Part shown: positions 34,726 to 43,765 of the stretch, piece by piece
How the letters are laid out: each line of letters opens with the position of its first letter
How positions within the stretch are numbered: the first letter of the stretch is position 1
DNA from: Flavobacteriales bacterium
Lineage (GTDB): Bacteria > Bacteroidota > Bacteroidia > Flavobacteriales_D > Sanyastnellaceae
DNA: 64,000 nt
Direction of reading: 5' to 3'
NCBI GenBank assembly: GCA_022447625.1
Contig: JAKVAX010000012.1
Location: 1-64,000 of the forward strand
Program-made: the position numbers and the translations under genes
The notes under the pieces: generated by a model
The model's database searches: none
Seen by the model: the letters and a program-made list of their open reading frames with translations, nothing else
What the model was told of the DNA's origin: nothing

Positions 34726-36399
34726 TTAGTGTTGAATGATGATTTGTTGAGTGAGATTTTGATTTTCTACGCTAGCGCGGAATAGGTAGACCCCAGAAGG
34801 AAGGCCCGATGTATTGATGCTTCTTGCTGTTGCATTCACGGGAACATCAACTGTTCTTCCTTGAAGGTCAAGCAGGGAAATCTGTTCTGGCTGTACCCCA
34901 TTCGCGAAGGAGAAACGCACGGTTTCATTCGCTGGATTTGGCCACAAATTCACTTGAATCACTGCTTCGTCTTCTACCGAAACGATCACGTCTTGCGCTG
35001 TTTCCACAGCCAATTGCGCATTGACCATTCCGTAGCCGTATAGCTGATCCCAACCGGCATCTCCAAAATCGAAAGCCGTACTCGCTAGGATATTTCTTAC
35101 ATCAAGATTGGATAGACCTGGGTTGATCGCTAATATTAATCCAGCCAACCCCGCCACGTGCGGACAAGCCATTGAGGTTCCTTGAAGCCCTACGTAGTCA
35201 TTATTTGGGTAAGTTGAGAGGATGGTCCATCCCGTTTGGTCGTCTCCTCCCGGTGCACACACCTCTTGCTGTGCGCCGAACTGTGAGTAGTATGCGAGGT
35301 AGAGGTTTTGTCCGTCGGTTCCGATCGAACCTACTGCCGTGCACGCTTCGTAGGCAGCAGGAAAAGCGATGACACCGGTTCCATCATTACCCGATGCCAC
35401 CGCAAGGAACTTTCCCTGGTTCCATGCGTAAGCACAAGCGTTTTCCAATGCCGCGCTTCCTGCCCCAGAGCCCAAGCTCATATTGATGACGCCAATGCGA
35501 TCGCTATCAGCCATATCGTAGATCGCATCAACGATAGCAGCGTCACTGAAGAAGGGTGTTTGCGGAGTGTAGCTTGCATCTGTCACTTTGGCGAAGTAGA
35601 CTGTATCATTCACCATTCCTGCGATTCCGATGCCGTTATCAATGGTAGCGGCAATCGTACCAGTCACGTGTGTTCCGTGCGTCTGATCATCCCAATCTGG
35701 GTACGGATCAGCGTCGTTGAAACCGTAATCAAACCCGTACTGTACTTGGTTCCAAAGGTCTTCGTGTGTGTAATCACAGGCGTCGTCAATAACTCCAATG
35801 ACATTCCAAGATCCTCCTGTTGTCGTGTTCCATGCCTCATCAGCGTAGATGCTGTAGGGTCCCCATTGGTTTCCCCAGAACGGATCGTTTGGCGTGAAGA
35901 AGTTCGTGTAGAGTACGCTTGGCTCAGCGAACAGAATCCCTTCCACCTCTAGTGCGTTGTACACCATTGAAAGGATGTCTTCTTTCGTACCACCTTCGAT
36001 CTCAAATACGTAGTAGTTCGAAACCGACTTGTTCATGCTGCTTCGGAATACTTTGTCTAGCCCGTTGGCCTCGAGGAATTCTTTGATCGCTGGGGAGTTG
36101 ATATCCAATCCGATTTCCAACTCGATCCAAAGGCGCTCTGTATTGACATGCTCCCAGTAACGATCATTGTCTTTGTTCTCAATCGCGTACCAACGGATAC
36201 CTGGATCAAGGAAGCTGAAGTCGAAGATTTCACCTTGATGATCTTGCGATGGCTTCGGACGCTCCAGTTGATTTGGGTTCGCCGGCATCTCCTTTGAGAG
36301 GTTGCGATCGAATCGACTGCGCTTATCTTCTTGTGCTTGTGATACGACCGAAGTAAGCATCAAACAAGCGCTGAGTGTGAGTGTAAGTAGCTTTCTCAT
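34726..36399 (-). CDS. Subtilisin-family (S8) serine peptidase with T9SS type A sorting domain
   Basis: Secreted endopeptidase, 557 aa. Signal peptide (MRKLLTLTLSACLMLTSVVSQAQ), propeptide (to about 190), then the S8 domain. The catalytic triad is visible: Asp205 (GVIDDACDYTH), His241 (THGTHVTG) and Ser409 (GTSMACPHVAG). The C-terminal 75 residues (from VNLWPNPANETVRFSF) are a type A sorting signal for the type IX machinery. The start of this tail contains an exact 13-mer copy, read in frame as FRAS. Probably operonic with the fibre-like gene upstream (gap 8 bp) and the lipoprotein downstream. Confidence 0.93.
   Translation of the reverse strand: MRKLLTLTLSACLMLTSVVSQAQEDKRSRFDRNLSKEMPANPNQLERPKPSQDHQGEIFDFSFLDPGIRWYAIENKDNDRYWEHVNTERLWIELEIGLDINSPAIKEFLEANGLDKVFRSSMNKSVSNYYVFEIEGGTKEDILSMVYNALEVEGILFAEPSVLYTNFFTPNDPFWGNQWGPYSIYADEAWNTTTGGSWNVIGVIDDACDYTHEDLWNQVQYGFDYGFNDADPYPDWDDQTHGTHVTGTIAATIDNGIGIAGMVNDTVYFAKVTDASYTPQTPFFSDAAIVDAIYDMADSDRIGVINMSLGSGAGSAALENACAYAWNQGKFLAVASGNDGTGVIAFPAAYEACTAVGSIGTDGQNLYLAYYSQFGAQQEVCAPGGDDQTGWTILSTYPNNDYVGLQGTSMACPHVAGLAGLILAINPGLSNLDVRNILASTAFDFGDAGWDQLYGYGMVNAQLAVETAQDVIVSVEDEAVIQVNLWPNPANETVRFSFANGVQPEQISLLDLQGRTVDVPVNATARSINTSGLPSGVYLFRASVENQNLTQQIIIQH
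34770..34782 (+). repeat. 13-mer CGCTAGCGCGGAA, copy 5 (in the S8 peptidase gene)
   Basis: Exact copy inside the coding sequence, antisense to the gene, so the gene strand reads TTCCGCGCTAGCG and encodes FRAS. Confidence 0.9.
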
Positions 36400-36407
36400 G
36401 TCTGTGC

Positions 36408-37331
36408 TTATTTACCGTGAATGATGAGGCTGAATCCGCGGTCTGATAGATTCCCGCTCGCGTCGTATGTGCGAACCGTGACTTGTGACGGAGCCGAAGA
36501 GAATGTTGGGATAGCGAATCCTGGAGCGAGGTCGTTGTTCACTGTACAAACCACTGCTGGGTTTGTTGCTATACCAAATAGACCAGGCTGAAGAGTGATC
36601 ACGTATACTCCTGTCGATACCTTCGAAACAGTTGTTACGTTGAATCCGTGAAAAGCCAAGTTTGGGTTCCCGAGAATCGGCACATTCACCCACGCTTTGG
36701 CAAGTTCTTCCTCTTCCGCGCTAGCGCCATCAGCTTCAGGAAGCTCAACAGAATTACCACCGCTAATAGAAAGAGTAGAACCATTCAATGAGAGCGTTTG
36801 GATTTCGTTATTCGGATCAGCATCTGCGTCATTCGTATTAATTTCTACTGAGTTCCCACCGCTGATAGATAGTGTTGACCCGCTCATAGAAAGCGACTGA
36901 ATCTCGTTGTTTGGATCCGCGTCGGCGTCGTCAGTGTTTTCTACTTCTTTTGCGTAAAGTGCATAGGGAACAGAGTGAAGTACTGAAGTACCCATCTCTA
37001 CGTAATCCGTTCCACCAGTGACGTCAACTGAGACAACCAATGTTGCCGTTCCGATTGACCAATCGATGTTATCGAAGTTTCCTTCAGTGTCTCCTTCACC
37101 TACTGCGAATGATGCTAGTCCGTAGGCATTGGTCTGTACATCCTGTGTTTCTTCGTACCATGTGTTTCCATCCATGTGGACTTCGAGGTAGAACGAAACG
37201 TTTTGGTCAGAAACAACGCTACCATCAGCAGTACGCACCACCGTTTGATATTTGAAAGACTCTGGAGTCTGAGCATTCACTGTGTAAATGGCACAGAGAA
37301 TGGCGAAAAGGGTTAGTGATAGTGATTTCAT
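36408..37331 (-). CDS. Secreted fibre-like repeat protein
   Basis: 307 aa with signal peptide MKSLSLTLFAILCAIYTVNAQ. N-terminal immunoglobulin-like part (about 22-125, SFKYQTVVRTADGSVV). Two direct 33-aa repeats (99 bp apart in DNA) with core DADADPNNEIQ and LSISGGNSVE, a motif known from Bacteroidota tail-fibre-like and surface proteins. The C-terminal domain has no recognised family. ASAE in the linker after the repeats is encoded by an exact 13-mer copy. No T9SS signal seen in this protein, so its anchoring is unclear. Confidence 0.78.
   Translation of the reverse strand: MKSLSLTLFAILCAIYTVNAQTPESFKYQTVVRTADGSVVSDQNVSFYLEVHMDGNTWYEETQDVQTNAYGLASFAVGEGDTEGNFDNIDWSIGTATLVVSVDVTGGTDYVEMGTSVLHSVPYALYAKEVENTDDADADPNNEIQSLSMSGSTLSISGGNSVEINTNDADADPNNEIQTLSLNGSTLSISGGNSVELPEADGASAEEEELAKAWVNVPILGNPNLAFHGFNVTTVSKVSTGVYVITLQPGLFGIATNPAVVCTVNNDLAPGFAIPTFSSAPSQVTVRTYDASGNLSDRGFSLIIHGK
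36714..36726 (-). repeat. 13-mer CGCTAGCGCGGAA, copy 6 (in the fibre-like gene)
   Basis: Exact copy inside the coding sequence, read as ASAE just before the acidic EEEEL stretch. Confidence 0.9.
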
Positions 37332-37349
37332 GATATTCAGTATGGGTGA

Positions 37350-37808
37350 TTAGTTGATCTTTTGAATTTGTTCTGTGGCCACCTTGCCTTCTGACACGAG
37401 GCGCACCACGTAGCTCCCTGAAGGGAGGTGTGAAATGTCGAATCGCTGGTAATCGCTATTCACGATTTCATTCATCAGCAATTGTCCACTCAGGTTAAAT
37501 AGTTGGAGTTCTGCAGTACCGATCTCTACTTGAAGGTTTAGTGCACCTTGCGTAGGATTCGGCCATACTTTCATGGTGGTCATCCACTGCTCATCTACTG
37601 AGATGATGATCTCAGCATCTACAGGCTGTTGAAAGCCTTGTGTAAGGTGCGTTTCTGAAGCAGTGAATGTTTCGGTAACCGGTTCACCAATCGTAGTGCT
37701 GAAGGTGTAGGTTCCCATGTCGAAATAGTCGCCCGCAGTAGCGATAACTTCCTGACCCGAAACCTGGGTGAGAAGGGCGACAAATAAGAGCGTTAGGAGT
37801 GACTTCAT
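37350..37808 (-). CDS. Small secreted protein with T9SS type A sorting domain
   Basis: 152 aa. Signal peptide MKSLLTLLFVALLTQVSGQ, a short mature part (EVIATAGDYFDMG..TTIGEPV, the start typical of a Bacteroidota secreted-protein family) and a C-terminal sorting domain from MKVWPNPTQGALNLQV to the end. About half the protein is sorting signal. It lies 18 bp upstream of the fibre-like gene, so they are likely co-transcribed. Confidence 0.85.
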   Translation of the reverse strand: MKSLLTLLFVALLTQVSGQEVIATAGDYFDMGTYTFSTTIGEPVTETFTASETHLTQGFQQPVDAEIIISVDEQWMTTMKVWPNPTQGALNLQVEIGTAELQLFNLSGQLLMNEIVNSDYQRFDISHLPSGSYVVRLVSEGKVATEQIQKIN

Positions 37809-37940
37809 GATGTATTTGTTTTACATCACAAAGCTGCGCCAGTAAAGGGCGCTAAACATCAGGTGAAGTCTTCGTTCAGAGAATTCAGGGTTTTCCCCTA
37901 GTACTTTAGATAGGGGTCAGAAAAAAGGACGAATAAAGAC

Positions 37941-38570
37941 TTAAACCAGTCCTTTGTTGATGGCCTCCTTTACTAGTCCGGCCGTATTGCGGACCCCCAA
38001 CTTTTGGATCAAGTTGAGGCGATGGCTTTCCACCGTCTTAGGAGAGATGAAGAGTTTTTCTGCGATCTCAGCAGTGGTCAATTCATCGATCACCAATTCC
38101 AGTACTTCTTTTTCTCGGCGCGTGAGTTTAGGAATGTATCCCACGCTAGGTTTCCCGAGCGCATCTTGAAGCAAGATGTCTTTGATTTTACTTTGAAGGT
38201 ATTCTTTCCCCTCCATCACTTCGCGTATCGCGGAAATGAGTTCTTCTTGCGTGGTGTCTTTCAGCAAGTAACCAGAAGCACCGTTCTTTATCATATTACG
38301 TACCATGACCGCTTGATTAAAAGTAGTCAAGGCAATAACCTTCATTTCAGGGTGCTCCTTTTTATAGACCTTGCATAGTTCGATACCGTCTCCGTCAGGG
38401 AGGTTGATATCAAGCAATAAAACGTCAGGTACCTCCTCCTCGAATCCTTTTCGAGTAGCGGCATCTGAAAGCCACTTCCCTACTACTTGAATGTCATCAA
38501 TAGATTGCAGGAGGTCGCTAATCCCGTTGAGGATGAGCTGATGGTCGTCTGTAACACCCACGCGTATCAT
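37941..38570 (-). CDS. LuxR/NarL-type response regulator
   Basis: 209-aa transcription factor. N-terminal receiver domain (about 1-120) with the phosphoryl-acceptor Asp in LLLDINLPDG (near residue 54) and Lys near residue 104; C-terminal LuxR helix-turn-helix (KLTRREKEVLELV, then ISPKTVESHRLNLIQKLGVRN). No histidine kinase is adjacent, so the partner is encoded elsewhere or it is an orphan. Location between T9SS cargo genes suggests it could regulate them; that is inference. Confidence 0.92.
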   Translation of the reverse strand: MIRVGVTDDHQLILNGISDLLQSIDDIQVVGKWLSDAATRKGFEEEVPDVLLLDINLPDGDGIELCKVYKKEHPEMKVIALTTFNQAVMVRNMIKNGASGYLLKDTTQEELISAIREVMEGKEYLQSKIKDILLQDALGKPSVGYIPKLTRREKEVLELVIDELTTAEIAEKLFISPKTVESHRLNLIQKLGVRNTAGLVKEAINKGLV

Positions 38571-38609
38571 GAGTGGAAAGATAAGTGATTCTTGTTGAGG
38601 AAGCGCTTT

Positions 38610-39908
38610 CTATTGCAGAACGAGGCGTTCTTGAGCTGTATATTCCCCATCGTTGAATTGCACGATGTACGAACCTGCTGCAAGTGAGCTTAGGTCAATT
38701 TGCATTGTTGCTCCATTTACTGGGAATTGCATGACCTGTTTTCCAAAAGTGTCAAACACGGATAAAGTTCCTTTGCTCAAACCAGTCAGCGTGATCAAGC
38801 CGCTTGATGGATTCGGGTACATCTCCAAGCGGTTGATTACTTTCTCCTCGACAGAGACAATTTGCCCTTCAATTAATTCTGGACGGAAAGTCTCGAGGTT
38901 GAACCGCATCATGTCGATCTGCTCATTGGTGAACATATTGACACATTCATCCTGGTTGTAATCCATGTAGTTTTCGCTGTTGTCAGGCAGGTCTCCCATT
39001 CCGTCATCGCAGGTATTCTGGTTGAAGTTGCAAGCGAAGTTGTTCGACTCTTCAATCGTTGGTGTGTCTTCAATTCCGTCATCAACAGAGCACCCATCGA
39101 AGAATCCATCGCCCCAAGTGTGACGTAGCCCGAGGTAGTGACCTACTTCATGTGTGAGAGTTCGTCCGCCTTCGTTACCGGGGAAACTATCGTCTCCAGC
39201 TACTGGATTGTTGCTTCCTACAACGGGGTAGTAGAGTACAACACCTTCAACGCCTTCTGGGATCTCATCGAAGAAACCATCCCAGTTCTCCGCTCCAAAT
39301 GGAGGGTAAGCAAAACCGAAAAGCTGTGCACCGAAGTTTGCTGTGATGTTACATACCCAGATGTTTAGGTAATGATCAGGATCCCATGCGTCTACACCAC
39401 CTGTTTCTGTGAACTTCACCTCATCGAGGGTGATTTCTGTGCTGAGGAGGTCAAAGAAGAAGTCTTCTCTATCTGTTTCTACGCGGTCAATTCCGTCCGT
39501 AGGGTTTCCGTCTGGGTCTTCATCGGCCAAGACAAATTCAATTTCAGCATCACCAGCAAATGGTAAAAATTCTTCACGTGTTTCCGATGCGTTTTCGTTC
39601 AGGCGACGGAAATCAGCATTCAACACCTCCATCTGATCAAAAATGACCTCATCAGGAAGGTTCTGATCTTCTGTATTCCAGACGATGTGGAATACAACTG
39701 GGATCTCGTAAACAGTAGCTCTTGAATTGCTTGATTCCTTTGCCGCACGCGCCGCATCAAGGTATTGAGCTTGACAAGCATCTTGGAATTCAGGGTTGCG
39801 TTCAGCAATCTTGCGAAGGACAAGGTCAAATCCGCAGTAATGTGTTTCTTGAGCAAATGCATTGCCCACGAAAAGGCAGCACAAAAAGGCTAGAATGTAG
39901 TTTCTCAT
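38610..39908 (-). CDS. M43-type (pappalysin-like) zinc metallopeptidase with T9SS type A sorting domain
   Basis: Secreted zinc endopeptidase of 432 aa. Signal peptide (MRNYILAFLCCLFVGNAFAQ), catalytic domain with the extended zinc motif HEVGHYLGLRH (first His residue 253) and a Met-turn ENYMDY about 60 residues later. LEMYPNPSSGLITLTG begins the C-terminal sorting domain for export through the type IX system. It resembles cytophagalysin-type enzymes, which degrade extracellular protein. The first gene of the minus-strand cluster down to 34277. Confidence 0.93.
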   Translation of the reverse strand: MRNYILAFLCCLFVGNAFAQETHYCGFDLVLRKIAERNPEFQDACQAQYLDAARAAKESSNSRATVYEIPVVFHIVWNTEDQNLPDEVIFDQMEVLNADFRRLNENASETREEFLPFAGDAEIEFVLADEDPDGNPTDGIDRVETDREDFFFDLLSTEITLDEVKFTETGGVDAWDPDHYLNIWVCNITANFGAQLFGFAYPPFGAENWDGFFDEIPEGVEGVVLYYPVVGSNNPVAGDDSFPGNEGGRTLTHEVGHYLGLRHTWGDGFFDGCSVDDGIEDTPTIEESNNFACNFNQNTCDDGMGDLPDNSENYMDYNQDECVNMFTNEQIDMMRFNLETFRPELIEGQIVSVEEKVINRLEMYPNPSSGLITLTGLSKGTLSVFDTFGKQVMQFPVNGATMQIDLSSLAAGSYIVQFNDGEYTAQERLVLQ

Positions 39909-40002
39909 GTTGTTTGGCGTTTCCTCCTGTTCACATAGCTAGTGGAAAAAAGTCAGTCCTAGTAAGTGAAAGTTCGCTGAATTTAAGCGAAAATTGTTTC
40001 TC

Positions 40003-40860
40003 ATGTCGACCGGAGATCAAACAAAAAAAGGATTGCAAAGGGATTTTGAGCCTGCTGCAGAGAACGATTGGAGGGCTCGTATCCACGAGGTCATCTTCGA
40101 AGCAGATACTCCTGCAGGTAAGCGATTTGACATTGCGCTACTATGGGTAATCGTAGCCAGTGTTGTAGTAGTAATGCTGGAAAGTGTTGTCGAAATCAAA
40201 GACAAATACGGCAGCCTGCTGCAAATCTTAGAATGGTCATTCACGATCGTTTTCACCATTGAATACATTGCTCGACTGGTGTCGGTCAAGAAGCCATTGC
40301 GTTATGTCTTCTCCTTCTTTGGTTTGGTTGACCTCTTGTCTATCATCCCGACCTTCCTTGGTCTATTTATTCAAGGTTCTGGTTCCTTGCTTGTGATTCG
40401 AATATTGCGACTCTTGCGTGTGTTCCGTGTCTTGAAGTTGATTGGTTTCCTCAGAGAAGCGCGGGTATTAGGTCAAGCCTTGCGTGCTTCTCGTCGGAAG
40501 ATTGCCGTCTTCCTAATGACAGTGGTGGCCTTGGTGATCATCTTGGGTACCTTAATGTATATCATTGAAGACGCTGAAGCTGGATTCACGAGTATTCCGC
40601 GAAGTATATACTGGGCTGTTGTGACGCTGACTACTGTCGGATATGGTGACATCGCACCGGCTACCGCCTTAGGACAATTCTTGGCATCCGTGATTATGAT
40701 CTTGGGTTATTCAATTCTGGCCGTACCTACAGGAATCGTGTCTTCAGAGCTAGCACGCACTGATCTGGAGCATACCAACACTCGATCTTGCAACAGCTGT
40801 TCAAGAGAAGGGCACGCTGATGATGCCATATTCTGCAAATTTTGTGGCGAAAAGCTCTGA
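40003..40860 (+). CDS. Voltage-gated-type ion channel with C-terminal zinc ribbon
   Basis: Probable potassium channel of the six-TM ion-transport family, 285 aa from the ATG at 40003 (a TTG lies three codons upstream). The hydrophobic segments are followed by an arginine-containing S4 (VIRILRLLRVFRVLKL), a pore loop TTVGYGD (selectivity filter) and S6. The C terminus has two Cys pairs (CNSC and CKFC) as a zinc ribbon. Similar architectures occur in Bacteroidota. Upstream, no clean promoter box is seen. Confidence 0.88.
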   Translation: MSTGDQTKKGLQRDFEPAAENDWRARIHEVIFEADTPAGKRFDIALLWVIVASVVVVMLESVVEIKDKYGSLLQILEWSFTIVFTIEYIARLVSVKKPLRYVFSFFGLVDLLSIIPTFLGLFIQGSGSLLVIRILRLLRVFRVLKLIGFLREARVLGQALRASRRKIAVFLMTVVALVIILGTLMYIIEDAEAGFTSIPRSIYWAVVTLTTVGYGDIAPATALGQFLASVIMILGYSILAVPTGIVSSELARTDLEHTNTRSCNSCSREGHADDAIFCKFCGEKL

Positions 40861-40992
40861 TCGTGCGATAGTAATAATGAATAATCAGGAACTTTTTAAC
40901 GTATATTTCCTCACGACTCATTTATCATGTAAGATTATACGATAGACGAGTATCCGACTACCCTATTCGAGAACCGAGTAAAGAAAATATCC

Positions 40993-42771
40993 ATGGAACA
41001 GCCGAAGCGCTTATTCGACTTCCCATTATATCAGTTAGAGAAATTCCCACGCGAAGTCATGATGACTTCGAAAGTCAACGGTCAGTGGCACACGTGGTCG
41101 ACACAACAATTCGTTGACCAAATGAATGCTATGTCCCGCGGACTGCTCAAGCTGGGAGTGCAACCAGGCGAGAAAATCGCTTTGATTTCACACAACAACC
41201 GAACGGAGTGGAATATCTCTGACCACGCTATCCTTCAGATCGGAGCCATAGATGTTCCTATCTATCCCACGATGTCGGCTTCGGACTATGAGTACATCTT
41301 CAACCACGCAGGCATCACCCATTGCTTCGTTTCGAATCAAGAACTGTTCGAAAAAGTAGAAAGCATCCGTGGTCAGGTCCCTTCGATGAAGAATATTTAC
41401 ACCTATGAAGAAGTTCCAGGCGCAAAGAATTGGAAAGAAGTCTTAGACGCCGGTGCCAGAGATGACAACTCGGAAGTGGAACGTATTCGTGCGGGAGTGA
41501 ATCCTTTGGATTTGGCTACGATCATCTACACTTCAGGAACCACAGGACTTCCAAAAGGTGTGATGCTCAGCCATAACTGTATCGCGAGTAACGCCATTGA
41601 TAGTTGTGACCGACTCCCAGAAGTATCTGACCGTGGATTCCGCACCTGTAGTTTCCTACCGGTATGTCACATTTTTGAGCGTATGCTCCACTACTTGTAC
41701 ATCTACAACGGAGCAACGATATACTTCGCAGAAAGTTTGGAAACAGTGAAAGAAGACCTCTTCCACTCGAAGCCAATGATGTTCACTGCAGTGCCTCGTC
41801 TCCTTGAGAAATTCTACGACGGAATTGTAGCTAAAGGAGCAGCCGCTGGTGGCGTGAAGTCTAAGCTCTTCGCTTGGGCTGTTGGCCTTGCGCTGCAATG
41901 GGAGCCAGAAGGAAAGAACGGAGCATTCTACGAGTTCAAGTTGAAGATTGCTCGAAAGCTGGTTTTCTCGAAGGTGAAAGAAGCGCTTGGTCTGACTGAA
42001 ATTGAAGCTGTAGCTTCTGGTAGTGCTGCTCTGCAGCCACGTCTAGCCCGGTTCTTCAATGGAGCAGGCATTCCAGTTTATGAAGGGTATGGATTGACAG
42101 AAACGTCACCGGTAATCTCGGTGAACACATTGAATAGTGATGGCATGCTTCGCGTTGGTAGCGTTGGTAAGCCAATCAAAAACGTCGAAGTAAAGATCGC
42201 AGAAGACGGTGAGATCCTTTGTAAAGGACCTAACGTCATGATGGGGTATTACAACGACGAAGAAAAAACCAATGAAGTACTGAAAGATGGATGGTTCCAC
42301 ACAGGTGATATCGGTGTGGTCGAAGATGGGTTCCTGCGTATCACTGACCGCAAGAAAGAGATCTTCAAAACATCTGGGGGTAAGTACGTAGCTCCACAGC
42401 TACTTGAGAACTCATTGAAAGAGTCACTTTTCATCGAACAGTGCATGGTCATCGGAGAAGCACGAAAGCACCCGAGTGCATTGATCGTTCCTGCATTTGA
42501 CGCTTTGAAAGAATGGTGTCGTCGTCACAACATCGAATGGACCGCAGACGATGTTGACGCATGTGACCCTCGTGTGAAAGCACGCATCCAAGAAGATATT
42601 GATCGATTGATGGAGTCTTACGGAACTTGGGAACGAGTGAAAAAGGTGCAATACCTAAAAGAGCCTTTCTCGATTGAAGGTGGTGAGTTGACTCCTACCC
42701 TCAAGTTGAAGCGTAAGCCGATCCTTTCGAAATACGCTGACGTTATCGAGAAGATCTACGTTGACTCATGA
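40993..42771 (+). CDS. Long-chain fatty-acid-CoA ligase (AMP-forming)
   Basis: Activates fatty acids to acyl-CoA via an acyl-adenylate. 592 aa. AMP-binding motif YTSGTTGLPKGV (near residue 177), VYEGYGLTETSPV (near residue 360), GWFHTGDIG and the hinge/catalytic KKEIFKTSGGKY near residue 455. Long-chain specificity inferred from length and similarity to FadD-type ligases. First of three overlapping genes (4-bp ATGA overlap with PAP2, which overlaps crcB by 8 bp). Confidence 0.92.
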   Translation: MEQPKRLFDFPLYQLEKFPREVMMTSKVNGQWHTWSTQQFVDQMNAMSRGLLKLGVQPGEKIALISHNNRTEWNISDHAILQIGAIDVPIYPTMSASDYEYIFNHAGITHCFVSNQELFEKVESIRGQVPSMKNIYTYEEVPGAKNWKEVLDAGARDDNSEVERIRAGVNPLDLATIIYTSGTTGLPKGVMLSHNCIASNAIDSCDRLPEVSDRGFRTCSFLPVCHIFERMLHYLYIYNGATIYFAESLETVKEDLFHSKPMMFTAVPRLLEKFYDGIVAKGAAAGGVKSKLFAWAVGLALQWEPEGKNGAFYEFKLKIARKLVFSKVKEALGLTEIEAVASGSAALQPRLARFFNGAGIPVYEGYGLTETSPVISVNTLNSDGMLRVGSVGKPIKNVEVKIAEDGEILCKGPNVMMGYYNDEEKTNEVLKDGWFHTGDIGVVEDGFLRITDRKKEIFKTSGGKYVAPQLLENSLKESLFIEQCMVIGEARKHPSALIVPAFDALKEWCRRHNIEWTADDVDACDPRVKARIQEDIDRLMESYGTWERVKKVQYLKEPFSIEGGELTPTLKLKRKPILSKYADVIEKIYVDS

Positions 42772-43358
42772 TCGAACAACTCGAATCCTGGGATCAGGAG
42801 CTCTTACTCTTTTTGAACTCGCTTCGTGCCGACTGGCTGGATCAACCGATGTTCGCCATGACCAAAATGTGGTTCTGGATTCCGATCCTGGCCTTTTTGG
42901 TTTATGCGCTTTATAAGAAGTACCCTGGTGGAAAGCAGTTCATGGTTATTGTGCTTGGCATCGCGTTGACCGTGGCGGCCAGCGACCTGATCTCTTATCG
43001 CCTGTTCAAACTTCAAATCAAACGCTATCGACCAACCCACCATTTGGTCATTGGGGAGCAAGTCCAAACCGTGACTGACTTCAATGGCAATGAATACCGT
43101 GGCGGTAAGTATGGATTCCTTTCTTCACATGCCACGAATTACTTCGGCATCGCCACCTTCGTATTCATCATGTTAGGCCGCGCTCGCAAGTATCGCTGGC
43201 TCTTTATTTGGGCAGCATTGATCGCTTATACCCGCATTTACCTAGGGGTGCACTACCCGAGCGATATAGTTTGCGGGGCAATTCTCGGCGTTTTGATTGC
43301 ACTTGGTACCACACGCTTAACTAACTTGGGCCTGCAATACCAAGCAAGGAATGCCTAA
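42768..43358 (+). CDS. PAP2-family membrane phosphatase
   Basis: 196 aa integral membrane protein with about five hydrophobic segments. The three PAP2 catalytic motifs are present: KLQIKRYRP (near residue 84), SSHATN (variant of PSGH, near residue 120) and RIYLGVHYPSD (near residue 157). Substrates are likely lipid or undecaprenyl phosphates. It overlaps its neighbours on both sides (4 and 8 bp), which implies translational coupling. Confidence 0.88.
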   Translation: MIEQLESWDQELLLFLNSLRADWLDQPMFAMTKMWFWIPILAFLVYALYKKYPGGKQFMVIVLGIALTVAASDLISYRLFKLQIKRYRPTHHLVIGEQVQTVTDFNGNEYRGGKYGFLSSHATNYFGIATFVFIMLGRARKYRWLFIWAALIAYTRIYLGVHYPSDIVCGAILGVLIALGTTRLTNLGLQYQARNA

Positions 43359-43713
43359 TCTTCTCGCAGTATTTATTGGAGGTGGAATCGGTAGTGTATT
43401 ACGCTATTTGATTGGTAAGGGAACCGTGAATATCATAGGTGATTTCCCTGTAGGAACACTCATTGCCAATGTTTGTGCCACAGCTATTCTCGCATTTGCA
43501 TTGAGCTTTTGGGGCAACGGTGACAGCGCGCCATCATGGCTTTCAGCGCTCGTCATCGCAGGCTTTTGTGGTGGCTTCAGCACCTTCAGCACCTTTTCCG
43601 TTGACACCGTTAAGTTGTACACTTCAGGACACACTGGCCTTGCCCTAGCCAATGTACTCATTAGCGTCATTGGATGTGCCTTCATCGCTTGGATGATTGT
43701 AAAGAAATTGTGA
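43351..43713 (+). CDS. crcB: Fluoride channel CrcB/Fluc
   Basis: Small dual-topology fluoride exporter, 120 aa with four TM segments. GGIGSVLRYLI at the N terminus, PVGTLIANV, and GFCGGFSTFSTFSVD near residue 70 are the family motifs. Starts 8 bp inside the PAP2 gene. No fluoride riboswitch was recognised in front of the operon. Confidence 0.93.
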   Translation: MPNLLAVFIGGGIGSVLRYLIGKGTVNIIGDFPVGTLIANVCATAILAFALSFWGNGDSAPSWLSALVIAGFCGGFSTFSTFSVDTVKLYTSGHTGLALANVLISVIGCAFIAWMIVKKL

Positions 43714-43714
43714 A

Positions 43715-43748
43715 TTGCTTTCTCGCCTAACGGCGGAATGTAACTTTG
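43715..43748 (+). promoter_or_regulatory. Bacteroidota promoter of the PafA-like gene
   Basis: TTG at 43715-43717, 23 nt, TAACTTTG at 43741-43748. The ATG at 43766 is 17 nt downstream of the box. Confidence 0.75.
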
Positions 43749-43765
43749 CCCCAAATCTCGTAGCC

